Positions 26,219 to 34,535 are shown, counted from the first letter of the stretch. The stretch is DNA of 64,000 bases from CAIWHR01 sp963836265 (GCA_963836265.1 CAWIIO010000001.1:558001-622000); one strand, 5' to 3'. The notes: generated by a model not told the origin, from the sequence alone. Numbers and translations: made by a program.

Positions 26219-27145
26219 TCAGTCGGTGTTGGCGTCGATACCGAACGCGCGAATCTGGCGTTCCAGTGCTGCAAGACTCTCGCCGGTCAGCGCGACCAGC
26301 GGCGGACGCACGCGAAGCCACGCGCGCTCGCCGGTCAGCACGGCCATGATGCCCTTCAGGGCCGGCGTCAGCGAGTAGCCGCCGAGGAGCGCGAGAAGCT
26401 CCTTCGCTCGCGCGAGGTCCCTCGCGGTGCCGGGAGCGTCGGGTTGCGTGACCAGCCGGTGCACGAGCCGCGGCATGCAGTTGGCGAGGCCGCTGACCGC
26501 ACCGGTGCTCCCGCGGCGGCCGAGCTCGGGCAGATCGGGCTCGTTGCCGACATACACGATGAGCCCCGGCATGAACGCCCGGGCGAGCGCAAGCGAATCC
26601 TGCAGCTCGCAGCCGCTGTCCTTGATGCCGACGATCGTCTGCGGATACAGGCTCCACAACATGCGAATTACCTGGTGCGACAGCCCCACCCCCGACACTT
26701 GCGGGATGTGATAGAGGTAAAGCCTGAGGCGTTCGTCGGCGGCGCCGTCGATCACGTAGCGATACGCGTCGATCACGCCCTCATCGGATACGCCCTTCAG
26801 GAAGAACGGCGGCATCATCAGGCAGCCGTGCGCGCCGATTTCGAGGGCATGGCGCGTCAACGCCAGCGTCTCCGGCAGCGCGGCGCAGCTTACCGACACG
26901 AGGATCCGTGGCGCCGGCACCCCGTTTTTCACTAGCGCGTCGACCGCATCGCGCCGCTCGGCCAGCGAAAACGACGGGCCTTCACCGGTGGTACCGAAAG
27001 GCGTCACGCCGCCACAGCCCGCGCCGAGGAGCCCGCGCGAATGCGCCGCGAACCTGGAATGGTCGATGCCGAGATCTTCGGTAAGCGGGGTCACCAGCGC
27101 CGGCCAGATCCCACGCAGCGCGGTGGCGCGTGCGGCAGAACTCAT
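26219..27145 (-). CDS. Dihydrodipicolinate synthase/N-acetylneuraminate lyase family aldolase
   Basis: A 308-residue class I aldolase with a TIM-barrel fold. Signatures: GTTGEG (51-56), the catalytic tyrosine in LYLYHIPQVSG (Y145) and the Schiff-base lysine in IVGIKDSG (K175). The family splits pyruvate from, or condenses it with, aldehydes, covering DapA, NanA and keto-deoxy-sugar-acid aldolases. Linkage to a TRAP transporter, a PfkB kinase and a GntR regulator favours catabolic sugar-acid cleavage over lysine synthesis. The ATG at 27145 overlaps the GntR stop (ATGA), so the two are translationally coupled. Confidence 0.9.
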   Translation of the reverse strand: MSSAARATALRGIWPALVTPLTEDLGIDHSRFAAHSRGLLGAGCGGVTPFGTTGEGPSFSLAERRDAVDALVKNGVPAPRILVSVSCAALPETLALTRHALEIGAHGCLMMPPFFLKGVSDEGVIDAYRYVIDGAADERLRLYLYHIPQVSGVGLSHQVIRMLWSLYPQTIVGIKDSGCELQDSLALARAFMPGLIVYVGNEPDLPELGRRGSTGAVSGLANCMPRLVHRLVTQPDAPGTARDLARAKELLALLGGYSLTPALKGIMAVLTGERAWLRVRPPLVALTGESLAALERQIRAFGIDANTD

Positions 27146-27864
27146 TTCACTTTCTCCGGCGACCGCGGCAACGTCGGCCGCGGCAATCCGAGCACGCGGC
27201 GCCGCGCGCTCTCGACATGATGGCTGATGCGCCGCGCGACGGCATCCGGATCGCGGCGCTTCAACGCGTCGATGAACCACAGGTGCTCTTCCATCGCCGG
27301 CAGCAACGCGTCGGCGGATAGCATCGAGCCCTCGAGCCTGATCAGGCGAACGCGCAGGCTGTTGATGCGGTAGGCGTCGGAGACGAGCTCGTTGCCAAGC
27401 CGGTCGATCATCAGGTCGTGCAGGCCCCAGTCGACCGCTTGAGCGTCAGTCAGCAGGTCGGCGTCGATCTTCGCCTTGCGCGCTCGCTTGACGATGCGCA
27501 GGTGCGCCTCTTCGATTGCGGCAAGCTCCGCGTCCGACACCGTCGTCCCGAAATGAACTGCCGCCTCGCGCTCGAGCAGCAGCCGGAACTGGAACGCGTT
27601 ATTGATGAGCTTCAGATCCACATTCGCGATCTGCAGCCCGCGCTGCGGCACCGTGCGCAGCAGACCTTCGGCTTCGAGGCGCGGAATCAACTCGCGCACC
27701 GCACCGAGCGGCATCCCGAGGAGTTGCATCAGCTCGCGCTGCGAGATGAACTGCCCCGGCCGGACATTGGCTTCGACGATCTGCTGCTGGAAGCTCTCGT
27801 AGGCCTGGATGCGCAGGCTGGGCGCCGGGCCGCGCACAACGTGCGAGATCGGACCCCGAATCAC
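27142..27864 (-). CDS. GntR-family transcriptional regulator (FCD domain)
   Basis: A 240-residue repressor or activator of the FadR subfamily. The N-terminal winged helix (about 18-80) includes YESFQQQIVEANVRPGQFIS, QRELMQLLGMPLGAVRELI and LEAEGLLRTVPQRGLQIANV. The C-terminal FCD-like helical ligand domain has metal-site-type residues (D-x3-H in LHDLMIDRLGN, EEHLWFIDALKRRD, RRISHHVESAR). It is the first gene of the operon gntR-dapA-dctPQM-pfkB and probably controls it; a near-perfect palindrome lies 130 nt upstream. Confidence 0.9.
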   Translation of the reverse strand: MIRGPISHVVRGPAPSLRIQAYESFQQQIVEANVRPGQFISQRELMQLLGMPLGAVRELIPRLEAEGLLRTVPQRGLQIANVDLKLINNAFQFRLLLEREAAVHFGTTVSDAELAAIEEAHLRIVKRARKAKIDADLLTDAQAVDWGLHDLMIDRLGNELVSDAYRINSLRVRLIRLEGSMLSADALLPAMEEHLWFIDALKRRDPDAVARRISHHVESARRRVLGLPRPTLPRSPEKVK

Positions 27865-27994
27865 CGAGATGTCCCGTCGATCGGCGACGCGGCTACGAAC
27901 GATAAGTACCTAGGAAACATTCGGCTCATCACGCCAAAACCGGGGTCAAGTTTGCGCCAAAGCCTGCCGCGGCCGGCTCGACAGTAACTACCAA

Positions 27995-28014
27995 CATGCT
28001 AACATGTTAGTATG
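27995..28014. promoter_or_regulatory. Palindromic operator candidate for the GntR regulator
   Basis: CTAACATGTTAG (27999-28010) is a perfect 12-bp palindrome inside CATGCTAACATGTTAGTATG, which has one mismatched pair over 20 bp. It lies in an AT-richer stretch 131 nt upstream of the gntR ATG, in the only long gap of the operon. FCD-type GntR proteins bind such short inverted repeats and are often autoregulated. Assignment to this regulator is inference. Confidence 0.6.
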
Positions 28015-28052
28015 GAATCATGCGGAATGCAAGAGAAATTTATCGACCGCCG

Positions 28053-28910
28053 TCACCGGGGAAGCTCGGCCCGATCTGCCGGGCGTTGCAGATTCCCGGC
28101 AACCGAGAGAATCTCCCGCGCCTTCAGAAGCACCGGCCGGTCGACCATTTTGCCGTCGACTGCGACTGCCGCCCCGCCGGCCCGCGCGTTCGCCGAGACG
28201 ACCCGCTGCGCCCAGGCAACTTCGTCGACGGTCGGTTGAAAGGCCGCGTTGACGATCCCGACCTGCCTGGGATGGATACAGAGCTTGCCACCGAAACCGA
28301 GTTGGCGCGCCCGCTCGGTGTCGCGACGCAGCGTTGCGGCATCGTCGATCGCCGTCGTCACGCCATCGACCGGCGCCGGGCGTTCCGCGATGCGCGAAAC
28401 CAGCACGAGCTGCGAGCGGTAGGCCACGAGCTCTTCATCGGCGACCCCGAGGTCGACCTGGAAATCGATCGAGCCGAACAGCAGACGCTCCACACCGCGC
28501 GCGTCCACGATCGCGAGCGCGTTCCACAGTCCGCGCCCGGATTCGATCAGCGGAAGGATCGCAACGCGCTCGCCGGCGACGCCGTGAATGTGCTCGACCA
28601 CGACCGTCTCTTCGGCTTTCGGCAGCACGATGCCGCTCACGCCTTCGTGCCGGCAGAGGCGCAGATCGTCGTCGAACCACGGCGTCCCGGCCGCATTGAT
28701 GCGAACGAAGAGCGGCTGCGCCGGCGAGAGCGCTTCCGCGACCGCCGCTCGCGCTCTCTCCTTGTCGCCGGGCGGCACGGCGTCTTCCAGATCGACGATC
28801 ACCCGGTGCGCACCCGATGCGAGCGCCTTGGCGAACCGTTCGGGATGCGTGCCCGGCACGAACAGATAGCTGCGCGGCACCCGCGGCGGCGAAGTCGCGG
28901 AGTCCTTCAT
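28053..28910 (-). CDS. HpcH/HpaI aldolase / citrate-lyase-beta-like (CitE-like) acyl-CoA lyase
   Basis: A 285-residue protein of the CitE-like subfamily. It has RSYLFVPGTHPERFAKAL, the acidic metal/CoA site VIVDLEDAVPPGDKERAR, VRINAAGTPWFDDDL, VLPKAEE, LPLIESGRGLWNALAI, LFGSIDFQVDLG and KLCIHPRQVGIVNAAF. Stand-alone CitE-like enzymes cleave malyl-CoA, beta-methylmalyl-CoA or citramalyl-CoA into acetyl- or propionyl-CoA plus a keto acid. No citrate-lyase alpha/gamma genes are nearby, arguing against citrate lyase. Its start overlaps the methyltransferase stop by 4 nt (ATGA). With the CaiB and MaoC-like genes upstream, citramalyl-CoA or a related C5 substrate is plausible. Confidence 0.88.
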   Translation of the reverse strand: MKDSATSPPRVPRSYLFVPGTHPERFAKALASGAHRVIVDLEDAVPPGDKERARAAVAEALSPAQPLFVRINAAGTPWFDDDLRLCRHEGVSGIVLPKAEETVVVEHIHGVAGERVAILPLIESGRGLWNALAIVDARGVERLLFGSIDFQVDLGVADEELVAYRSQLVLVSRIAERPAPVDGVTTAIDDAATLRRDTERARQLGFGGKLCIHPRQVGIVNAAFQPTVDEVAWAQRVVSANARAGGAAVAVDGKMVDRPVLLKAREILSVAGNLQRPADRAELPR

Positions 28911-29569
28911 CCCGCGGCCTCCGGGCGTGCCTCGGCCCGTGCGATCATCAGGAAAATCGGGTATGTTCGAAGCCCGCCGGCGGCTTCCTTCTGCATCTCG
29001 TAGGCGGTGCTAAAGCGCGGGCCCTGAAATCCCGCGTTGCGCGCTTTCACCGCAAGGTCGTCGCGGTCGAATCCGTTGTGACCATCGAAGCCTGTGCCGT
29101 GAAACGATCCGTCTTCACGGTCGAGATCGGCGACGCACAGCAGACCCGGCTCACGCAGCACCGCACGAAAGCGACGCAGGATGCCATCGGTGTCCGCGAT
29201 GTGATGGAGCGTCATCGCGGAGAAAACCAGATCGAAACGCGATGCCGGCAGCGGATCGGTCATCAGGTCGAGCTTGATCGCATGCAGGTTCGGGTCACCC
29301 GCGGCAGCGATCTTCTGGCGCGCGACGGCCAACATTCCATCGGAGATGTCGGCGAGCGTAAGGTCGGCCACCCGCGAGCGCAGCATCAAGCCGATGAGCC
29401 CGGTGCCGCTGCCGTACTCGAGCGCATGCATCCGGCCGGCGAGTGGTGCCTCGCGCGCTATCGCATCCGCGATCGCCCGCGCGCGCTCGATCTTCGTCGG
29501 GTCGTCGTCCCATGCAGCCGCGCGCGCGTCGAAATCGTCGACGTAACGTCTCGGCTCGGGCGGATTCAT
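28907..29569 (-). CDS. Class I SAM-dependent methyltransferase
   Basis: A 220-residue methyltransferase. The SAM-binding motif I is MHALEYGSGTGLIGLML, followed by LTLADISDGMLAVARQ (acidic residue binding the ribose) and FDLVFSAMTLHHIADTDG. The fold is the type-11/12 group; the acceptor is unknown. It is embedded by 4-nt ATGA overlaps with both prpD-like (upstream) and citE-like (downstream) genes, so it belongs to the operon. The ATG at 29569 is set by that overlap. A carboxylate-directed methyltransferase, as in trans-aconitate methylation, would fit the neighbours but is speculative. Confidence 0.85.
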   Translation of the reverse strand: MNPPEPRRYVDDFDARAAAWDDDPTKIERARAIADAIAREAPLAGRMHALEYGSGTGLIGLMLRSRVADLTLADISDGMLAVARQKIAAAGDPNLHAIKLDLMTDPLPASRFDLVFSAMTLHHIADTDGILRRFRAVLREPGLLCVADLDREDGSFHGTGFDGHNGFDRDDLAVKARNAGFQGPRFSTAYEMQKEAAGGLRTYPIFLMIARAEARPEAAG

Positions 29570-30987
29570 CGCGACAACGCCGTATGCGATGCGTCGGCGA
29601 GGACCGCAGCACCCGGTTGTTCGGACGCTGCCAGGAGCATGCCCACGCGCGGCGCCGATGCGATATCCAACACTCGGGTACAAAGTTGCCGCATTTCGCC
29701 GGGTGTTGCGGCGCCGCTGTACGCGGCGAGGCGCTGTGCCTTGTCGAAGAGCTCCGACCGGGTGAGCGTATTGCCGGGATCGCCCTTCGGTTCGTTGACC
29801 CGTCCGGCGAGCACACGGCCATCGGTCGTCTCGACGTCGACCCTGCCGATCCAGCGTTGCGGATACGCGGCGTCGATTTCGGGATCGAGCACCATCCGCA
29901 CCCGCTTGCGGAATGCGACGACCCCGGGGTCGCGGAAATGGCGCTCGAATTCCGCGAGGCCCGCACGCCTGAACATCGCGATCGTCGCAAGCACCGTGCC
30001 CATCGAAAACTTTGCCTGATGGACCGTCGCCGGATCAGCGGCGGGCCCGAGCACGTCGATGGCGGCCTGATGCACGCGAGCGGTGACGCGTGCGATCCGC
30101 TCGGGCGCAAGATTCTGGTCGACAATGATTTTCAGCAGCGCGTCGGCCGCAGGATGGGTATGCCGGCACGATGCATGGAACTTGAACGACGTTTCGGTGA
30201 GCGCCCAGCGGCTGCCCAGCCGATCGGTGAGACGCGCAGGGTCGGCATCATCGGACATGCCGGCCGCCATCCCCTGCGCACCCTCGAAGATGCGCCTCGC
30301 GCCCGTGAAGCCGTCGCGCGCCAGATACGCCGCGAGGAGCCCATCGGAAGCTGCTTTCGCCGTGTGGAGCTGCTTGGAGTCGGCGGCGTCGCGGAGAAAT
30401 TCCCAGAGTCCCGCGGCCTGCGTGCCGGCGGAGCCGAACGCATGCTGCATCGCATCGGCGGACAGACCAAGAAGACGACCGGTTGCTGCGGCGGCGGCGA
30501 CGGTCCCCGCAGTGCCGGTCGTGTGGAAGACCTTGTAATGCGAGCGGCCGAGGAACTCGCCAACGCGGATGCCGACTTCGTAGCCGACGGTCGCGGCGGT
30601 CAGCAGCTCACGGCCCGAGCTGGCCAGGGCTTGCGCAACCGCGAGCGCCGGCGGAAAGACGACCGCGCCCGGGTGGAACACCGAGCCGTTGTGCACGTCG
30701 TCCTGCTCGGCGACATGCGAGGCGCCGGCGTTGACCATCGCAGCAAAGAGCGGACTCGTCCGGCGGCGCGAGATCAGCACTTCCGAAAGGCCATCGACGG
30801 GACCCATTTGGCGCGCGAAGCGCTCGATCGTCTCGACCGCGCGCGCACCCTTGCCGGCAAGCGCCGACGCCGTCCAATCGAGCAGCAGATCCTCCGCGCG
30901 CCGCAGCACGCGCGCCGGAATGTCTTCGAAACGCAACGCGCTGGCGAAGTGCGCAAGCGTTGCGGTTGGATGCGGATCGGGATTCAT
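29566..30987 (-). CDS. MmgE/PrpD family protein
   Basis: A 473-residue protein of the family that includes 2-methylcitrate dehydratase (PrpD), cis-aconitate decarboxylase and iminodisuccinate epimerase. It has the all-helical N-terminal domain with DWTASALAGKGARAVETI, the His-rich QDDVHNGSVFHPGAVVFPPA, VGYEVGIRVGEFLGRSHYK, FHTTGTAGTVAAAAATGRLL, SFKFHASCRHTHPAADALL and a C-terminal FSMGTVLATIA region. Which reaction it performs cannot be told by eye. No prpB/prpC genes are near, so methylcitrate dehydration is not favoured. The operon context with CoA-transferase, hydratase and CitE-like lyase suggests handling of a C5/C6 di- or tricarboxylate. Confidence 0.88.
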   Translation of the reverse strand: MNPDPHPTATLAHFASALRFEDIPARVLRRAEDLLLDWTASALAGKGARAVETIERFARQMGPVDGLSEVLISRRRTSPLFAAMVNAGASHVAEQDDVHNGSVFHPGAVVFPPALAVAQALASSGRELLTAATVGYEVGIRVGEFLGRSHYKVFHTTGTAGTVAAAAATGRLLGLSADAMQHAFGSAGTQAAGLWEFLRDAADSKQLHTAKAASDGLLAAYLARDGFTGARRIFEGAQGMAAGMSDDADPARLTDRLGSRWALTETSFKFHASCRHTHPAADALLKIIVDQNLAPERIARVTARVHQAAIDVLGPAADPATVHQAKFSMGTVLATIAMFRRAGLAEFERHFRDPGVVAFRKRVRMVLDPEIDAAYPQRWIGRVDVETTDGRVLAGRVNEPKGDPGNTLTRSELFDKAQRLAAYSGAATPGEMRQLCTRVLDIASAPRVGMLLAASEQPGAAVLADASHTALSR

Positions 30988-31130
30988 GCACTAGGAGCCT
31001 GGGTGCGGGCGTTGACCGCGTCCTCGCGCGCACGGGCGAGATCGCGAATCGCCTCTGCTTCCGCCACCGCCACCGCGATCGGGTCCTTGTGCACATCCGG
31101 TCCGACAAAAAACTTGATACTCTCATTCAT
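30984..31130 (-). pseudogene. IS110-family transposase relic with internal deletion
   Basis: A 48-codon frame begins NESIKFFVGPDVHKDPIAVA, which is the start of IS110-type DEDD transposases (usually FVGLDVHK; here Leu is Pro). After VAVAEA it jumps to EAIRDLARAREDAV, a segment normally found about 100 residues further in the same family. An internal in-frame deletion therefore joined two parts, and the frame ends soon after, overlapping the prpD-like start by 4 nt. GGAG lies just upstream of the ATG. It cannot be an active transposase. It occupies the gap between the CaiB and MmgE/PrpD genes. Confidence 0.75.
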
Positions 31131-31220
31131 GGCCGGTCTCCTCGTTGTTTGCTGACGACTCGTTCTCAGCATGCAGCTCGGCGCGGCTCGCCGCGCAACC
31201 TACGTCGCCGGAGACCGGCC
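31131..31220. repeat. 11-bp perfect inverted repeat upstream of the IS110 relic
   Basis: GGCCGGTCTCC (31131-31141) is mirrored exactly by GGAGACCGGCC (31210-31220), 68 nt apart, immediately before the relic's ATG. On the minus-strand transcript the proximal arm contains the GGAG that would act as ribosome-binding site, so pairing could hide it. It may be IS end sequence, since the IS1111 subgroup of IS110 has subterminal inverted repeats. Role unproven. Confidence 0.55.
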
Positions 31221-31249
31221 GTCCCGCTTCACGATGCGACCATATTGTC

Positions 31250-32443
31250 TTAGACAGCTTTGGCGGCCCGCAGTCCGGTGATGGCAGTATCATCGTAGCC
31301 CAGTTCGTGAAGGATCGCCCTCGTGTGCGCGCCGAGCGCCGGCACCGGGTCCATCCGTGCCGCCGCTTCGGCACTTTCGACGGGCGCAACGCCCGGTGGC
31401 AGCAGCGCCGGGACCTTTCCCGCCGGCGTGTCCACCTCGACCCAGCGATGGCGCGCCCGCAATTGCGGATGAGACCACACCTCGTGCATGTCGTTCATCC
31501 GCGCATTGGCGATGCCCGCGGCGTCGAGGCGCTCGATCACCTCTGCGGCGGTGAGCGGCGCGAACGCCGCGACGATGATCGCTCGCAGCGCCTCCCGCGC
31601 AAGGGTGCGCTTCGAATTCGAGGCGAAGCGTTCGTCGGCCGCGAGCGCCGGCTGCGTGAGCACCTGGTCGCAGAAGGTCGCCCATTCGCGCTCGTTCTGC
31701 AGGCCGAGCATCACCACTTTGCCGTCACCCGCCGGGAACGGCCCGTAAGGGTAGATGGTCGCATGCGCAGCCCCGGCCCGCGGCGGCGGCTCCGCGCCGT
31801 CGTAGGCGTAGTAGAGAGGATAGCTCATCCATTCGACCATGCTTTCGAGCATCGACACGTCGATTGCCTTGCCGCGGCCGCTCTGCCTGCGCTCGAGCAG
31901 CGCCGCGAGGATATTGGTGTACGCGTACATGCCCGCGGCAATGTCGGCGATCGAGCAGCCGGCCTTGGCCGGCGCATCGGGCGATCCGCTGATCGACAGG
32001 AACCCGGATTCGCTCTGGATCAGCAGATCGTACGCCTTCTTGTCGCGATACGGACCGTAGTCCCCATAGCCGGAAATGTCGCAGACGATGAGCCGCGGAT
32101 GCTTCGCTGAGAGCGCGTCGTAGGACAGGCCGAGCCGTGCCGCAGCGCCCGGCGCGAGGTTCTGCACCAGCACGTCGGCACCGGCCACAAGCGCCGCGAG
32201 AATTGGCGCAGCTTCCGGGTGTTTGACATCGAGCGTCAGGCTCTCCTTCGAGCGGTTGGTCCAGACGAAATGGGAGGCGAGACCGCGCACCCGCTCGTCG
32301 TAGCCGCGCGCGAAGTCGCCGACGCCGGGCCGCTCGATCTTGATCACGCGCGCGCCGAGGTCGGCCAGCTGCCGCGTGCAGAACGGCGCCGCGATCGCGT
32401 GCTCGAGCGTCACCACGGTAATGCCGTCGAGCGCCCGCATCAC
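31250..32443 (-). CDS. CaiB/BaiF (class III) CoA-transferase
   Basis: A 397-residue family III CoA-transferase that moves CoA between carboxylic acids. The catalytic aspartate is D139 in KKAYDLLIQSESG, preceded by ISGYGDYGPYRD; the N-terminus LDGITVVTLEHAIAAPFCTR and RVIKIERPGVGDFAR are standard. The C-terminal RMNDMHEVWSHPQLRARHRW closes the family pattern. Itaconate, mesaconate, formyl- and carnitine-CoA transferases all belong here. It lies 4 nt after the acyl-CoA dehydrogenase gene. With MaoC-like and CitE-like genes it could activate a C5 dicarboxylate. Confidence 0.92.
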   Translation of the reverse strand: MMRALDGITVVTLEHAIAAPFCTRQLADLGARVIKIERPGVGDFARGYDERVRGLASHFVWTNRSKESLTLDVKHPEAAPILAALVAGADVLVQNLAPGAAARLGLSYDALSAKHPRLIVCDISGYGDYGPYRDKKAYDLLIQSESGFLSISGSPDAPAKAGCSIADIAAGMYAYTNILAALLERRQSGRGKAIDVSMLESMVEWMSYPLYYAYDGAEPPPRAGAAHATIYPYGPFPAGDGKVVMLGLQNEREWATFCDQVLTQPALAADERFASNSKRTLAREALRAIIVAAFAPLTAAEVIERLDAAGIANARMNDMHEVWSHPQLRARHRWVEVDTPAGKVPALLPPGVAPVESAEAAARMDPVPALGAHTRAILHELGYDDTAITGLRAAKAV

Positions 32444-32447
32444 GACC

Positions 32448-33611
32448 TCAGAACGAGCGCGGCAGACCCAGCACGTGCTCCGCCACGTAGGAGAGGATCA
32501 GATTGGTCGAGATCGGAGCGACCTGATAGAGGCGCGTCTCGCGGAACTTGCGCTCGACGTCGTATTCCGCCGCGAAGCCGAATCCGCCGTGGAACTGCAG
32601 GCAGGCGTTCGCGGCCTCCCACGACGCGTCCGCGGCGAGCAGCTTCGCCATGTTCGCCTCTGCGCCGCAGGGTCGACGCGCGTCGAAGAGGGCGCAGGCC
32701 TTGTAGCGCATCAGGTTCGCCGCTTCGACGCTGACGTAGGCGCGCGCGATCGGGAACGCGACTCCCTGGTTCTGCCCGATCGGCCGGCCGAAGACGACGC
32801 GCTCCTTCGCGTACGCGGTGATCCGGTCGATGAACCAGTAGCCGTCGCCGATGCATTCCGCGGCGATCAGCGTGCGCTCGGCGTTCAGCCCGTCGAGGAT
32901 GTACTTGAAGCCCTTGCCTTCTTCGCCGATCAGGCTCTCGGCCGGGATTTCGAGATTGTCGAAAAAGAGCTCGTTGGTTTCGTGGTTCACCATGTTCGCA
33001 ATCGGCTTCACTGTCATCCCGTGGCCGACGGCCTGGCGCAGATCGACGATGAAGATCGACATTCCTTCGGAGCGCTTGGTGACCTTGTCGAGCGGCGTCG
33101 TGCGCGCGAGCAGGATCATGAGGTCGGAGTGCTGCACGCGCGAGATCCACACCTTCTGTCCGTTGACGACGTAGCGGTCGCCCTTTTTCACCGCCATCGT
33201 CCGGATCTTCGTCGTGTCGGTGCCGGTGGTCGGCTCGGTGACGCCCATCGACTGCAGCCGGAGCTCGCCGCTAGCGATCTTCGGCAGGTAAACGCGCTTC
33301 TGCGCTTCCGACCCGTGCCGCAGCAACGTGCCCATGTTGTACATCTGGCCGTGACAGGCGCCCGAATTGCCGCCGGAGCGGTTGATTTCCTCCATGATGA
33401 TCGACGCCTCGGTGAGCCCGAGCCCCGAGCCGCCGTATTCCTGCGGGATCAGCGCCGCGAGCCAGCCCGCCTTGGTCAGCTCGTCGACGAAGGCTTCGGG
33501 GTAGCCGCGCTTCTCGTCGATCTCTCTGAAGTACGCGCCGGGAAATCCAGAGCAAAGCGCACGGATCGCGTCACGGATGTCCTGATGGGAATCCGAGGCA
33601 AAGTTCATCAT
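32448..33611 (-). CDS. Acyl-CoA dehydrogenase
   Basis: A 387-residue FAD enzyme of normal length. Visible features are LIPQEYGGSGLGLTEASIIM, MGVTEPTTGTDTTKIRTMA, VNGQKVWISRVQHSD, VFGRPIGQNQGVAFPIARAY, QFHGGFGFAAEYDVERKFRE and the C-terminal VAPISTNLILSYVAEHVLG. The catalytic glutamate of medium-chain types is not obvious in the last block. It shares an operon with the MaoC-like hydratase upstream (33-nt gap) and CaiB downstream (4-nt gap), and would use the ETF encoded 10 kb away or another copy. Substrate unknown. Confidence 0.92.
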   Translation of the reverse strand: MMNFASDSHQDIRDAIRALCSGFPGAYFREIDEKRGYPEAFVDELTKAGWLAALIPQEYGGSGLGLTEASIIMEEINRSGGNSGACHGQMYNMGTLLRHGSEAQKRVYLPKIASGELRLQSMGVTEPTTGTDTTKIRTMAVKKGDRYVVNGQKVWISRVQHSDLMILLARTTPLDKVTKRSEGMSIFIVDLRQAVGHGMTVKPIANMVNHETNELFFDNLEIPAESLIGEEGKGFKYILDGLNAERTLIAAECIGDGYWFIDRITAYAKERVVFGRPIGQNQGVAFPIARAYVSVEAANLMRYKACALFDARRPCGAEANMAKLLAADASWEAANACLQFHGGFGFAAEYDVERKFRETRLYQVAPISTNLILSYVAEHVLGLPRSF

Positions 33612-33644
33612 CGGTGCTCCAGGCGGCTTTGTGGCGGGCCTGCC

Positions 33645-34535
33645 TCAGCGCAGCGTCGCGCTCGCTTCCATGGCGAGATTGCCGGCATCGTCGCGCGCCC
33701 ACAACCGCACCGACGTGCCGTCGGCATCACGGCGTCCGCAAACGGCGAACGGCGCGATGTCGAACAGCGGCATTACCGCCCGGAACGAAAACGTCGCCAT
33801 TTCCGCCGGTGTGACGTTGTCGCGACCGAGATCCGCGAGCAGCGTCGCAATCAACGGCCCGTGCACGACGAGCCCGGGATAGCCTTCGACCTCGGTCACG
33901 TAGCGGCGATCGTAGTGGATCCGGTGGCTGTTGAACGTCAGCGCCGAGTAGCGAAACAGAAGCACCTCGTCGGGGACGACATCGTTGCGCCACGTTCCGT
34001 TTCCCGGCGCCGCCTTGTTTGGCGGCGGCGGATCGCCGGGTCGCGGCGCCTCACGATAGACGATGTCGTGCTCCTCGACGATCGCCGGTTCGCCGGCTGC
34101 GCTGATTTCGTGACGCACGAGGACGAATACCAGCGGGCCCGTGCGCCCCTGCTTGGCGTCGACGCTCGCGATCGTCGACACGCGCTCGATCGCGTCGCCC
34201 ACGCGCACCGGCCGTCGGAACTCCATCCGGCCTCCCGCCCACATCCGGCGCGGCAGCGGCACCGGCGGCAGGAACCCGCCCCGCAGCGCGTGACCGTCGG
34301 GGCCGCTCTCGCGTCGCGGATAGACCGGCAGGAAGTAGAGCCAGTGCCGCAGTGGTGCGATCGTGTCTCCGTCACGCGGCGGCGGATCGTCGCGATCGAG
34401 CGTCGCCGCGAGGGCCGCGATCGGCACGGGCGTAACGCGGTCGCTGCGACGCTCGCTGCGCCCCACCCACTGCGCGAGCGCGGCGACATCGAGGCCGGGT
34501 CGCGCTCCGGCCTTCGCTGTGGCGGACAGTGTCAC
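33645..34535 (-). CDS. MaoC-like/FAS1-type dehydratase (mesaconyl-C4-CoA hydratase-like)
   Basis: A 296-residue double hot-dog protein. The N-terminal half matches the FAS1-like dehydratase domain (PPPRDGDTIAPLRHWLYFLP, MWAGGRMEFRRPVRVGDAIE). The C-terminal half has the hydratase-2 motif FRYSALTFNSHRIHYDRRYV followed by EGYPGLVVHGPLIATLL, with catalytic Asp/His type residues. Family members include mesaconyl-C4-CoA hydratase and itaconyl-CoA hydratase. The start is a GTG at 34535 overlapping the stop of the small upstream frame (GTGA). It begins the acyl-CoA cluster together with acyl-CoA dehydrogenase and CaiB. Confidence 0.85.
   Translation of the reverse strand: MTLSATAKAGARPGLDVAALAQWVGRSERRSDRVTPVPIAALAATLDRDDPPPRDGDTIAPLRHWLYFLPVYPRRESGPDGHALRGGFLPPVPLPRRMWAGGRMEFRRPVRVGDAIERVSTIASVDAKQGRTGPLVFVLVRHEISAAGEPAIVEEHDIVYREAPRPGDPPPPNKAAPGNGTWRNDVVPDEVLLFRYSALTFNSHRIHYDRRYVTEVEGYPGLVVHGPLIATLLADLGRDNVTPAEMATFSFRAVMPLFDIAPFAVCGRRDADGTSVRLWARDDAGNLAMEASATLR

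Noticed and set aside
28053..28910. Calling the CitE-like protein a citrate lyase subunit
   Set aside because: Alpha and acyl-carrier subunits are absent; stand-alone CitE-like enzymes act on other CoA esters.
29566..30987. Calling the MmgE/PrpD protein 2-methylcitrate dehydratase (prpD)
   Set aside because: No prpB or prpC neighbours; family membership alone does not establish that reaction.
31123..31389. Small frame between CaiB and the IS110 relic
   Set aside because: Mostly antisense or overlapping the CaiB 3' end, no Shine-Dalgarno sequence and no family resemblance.
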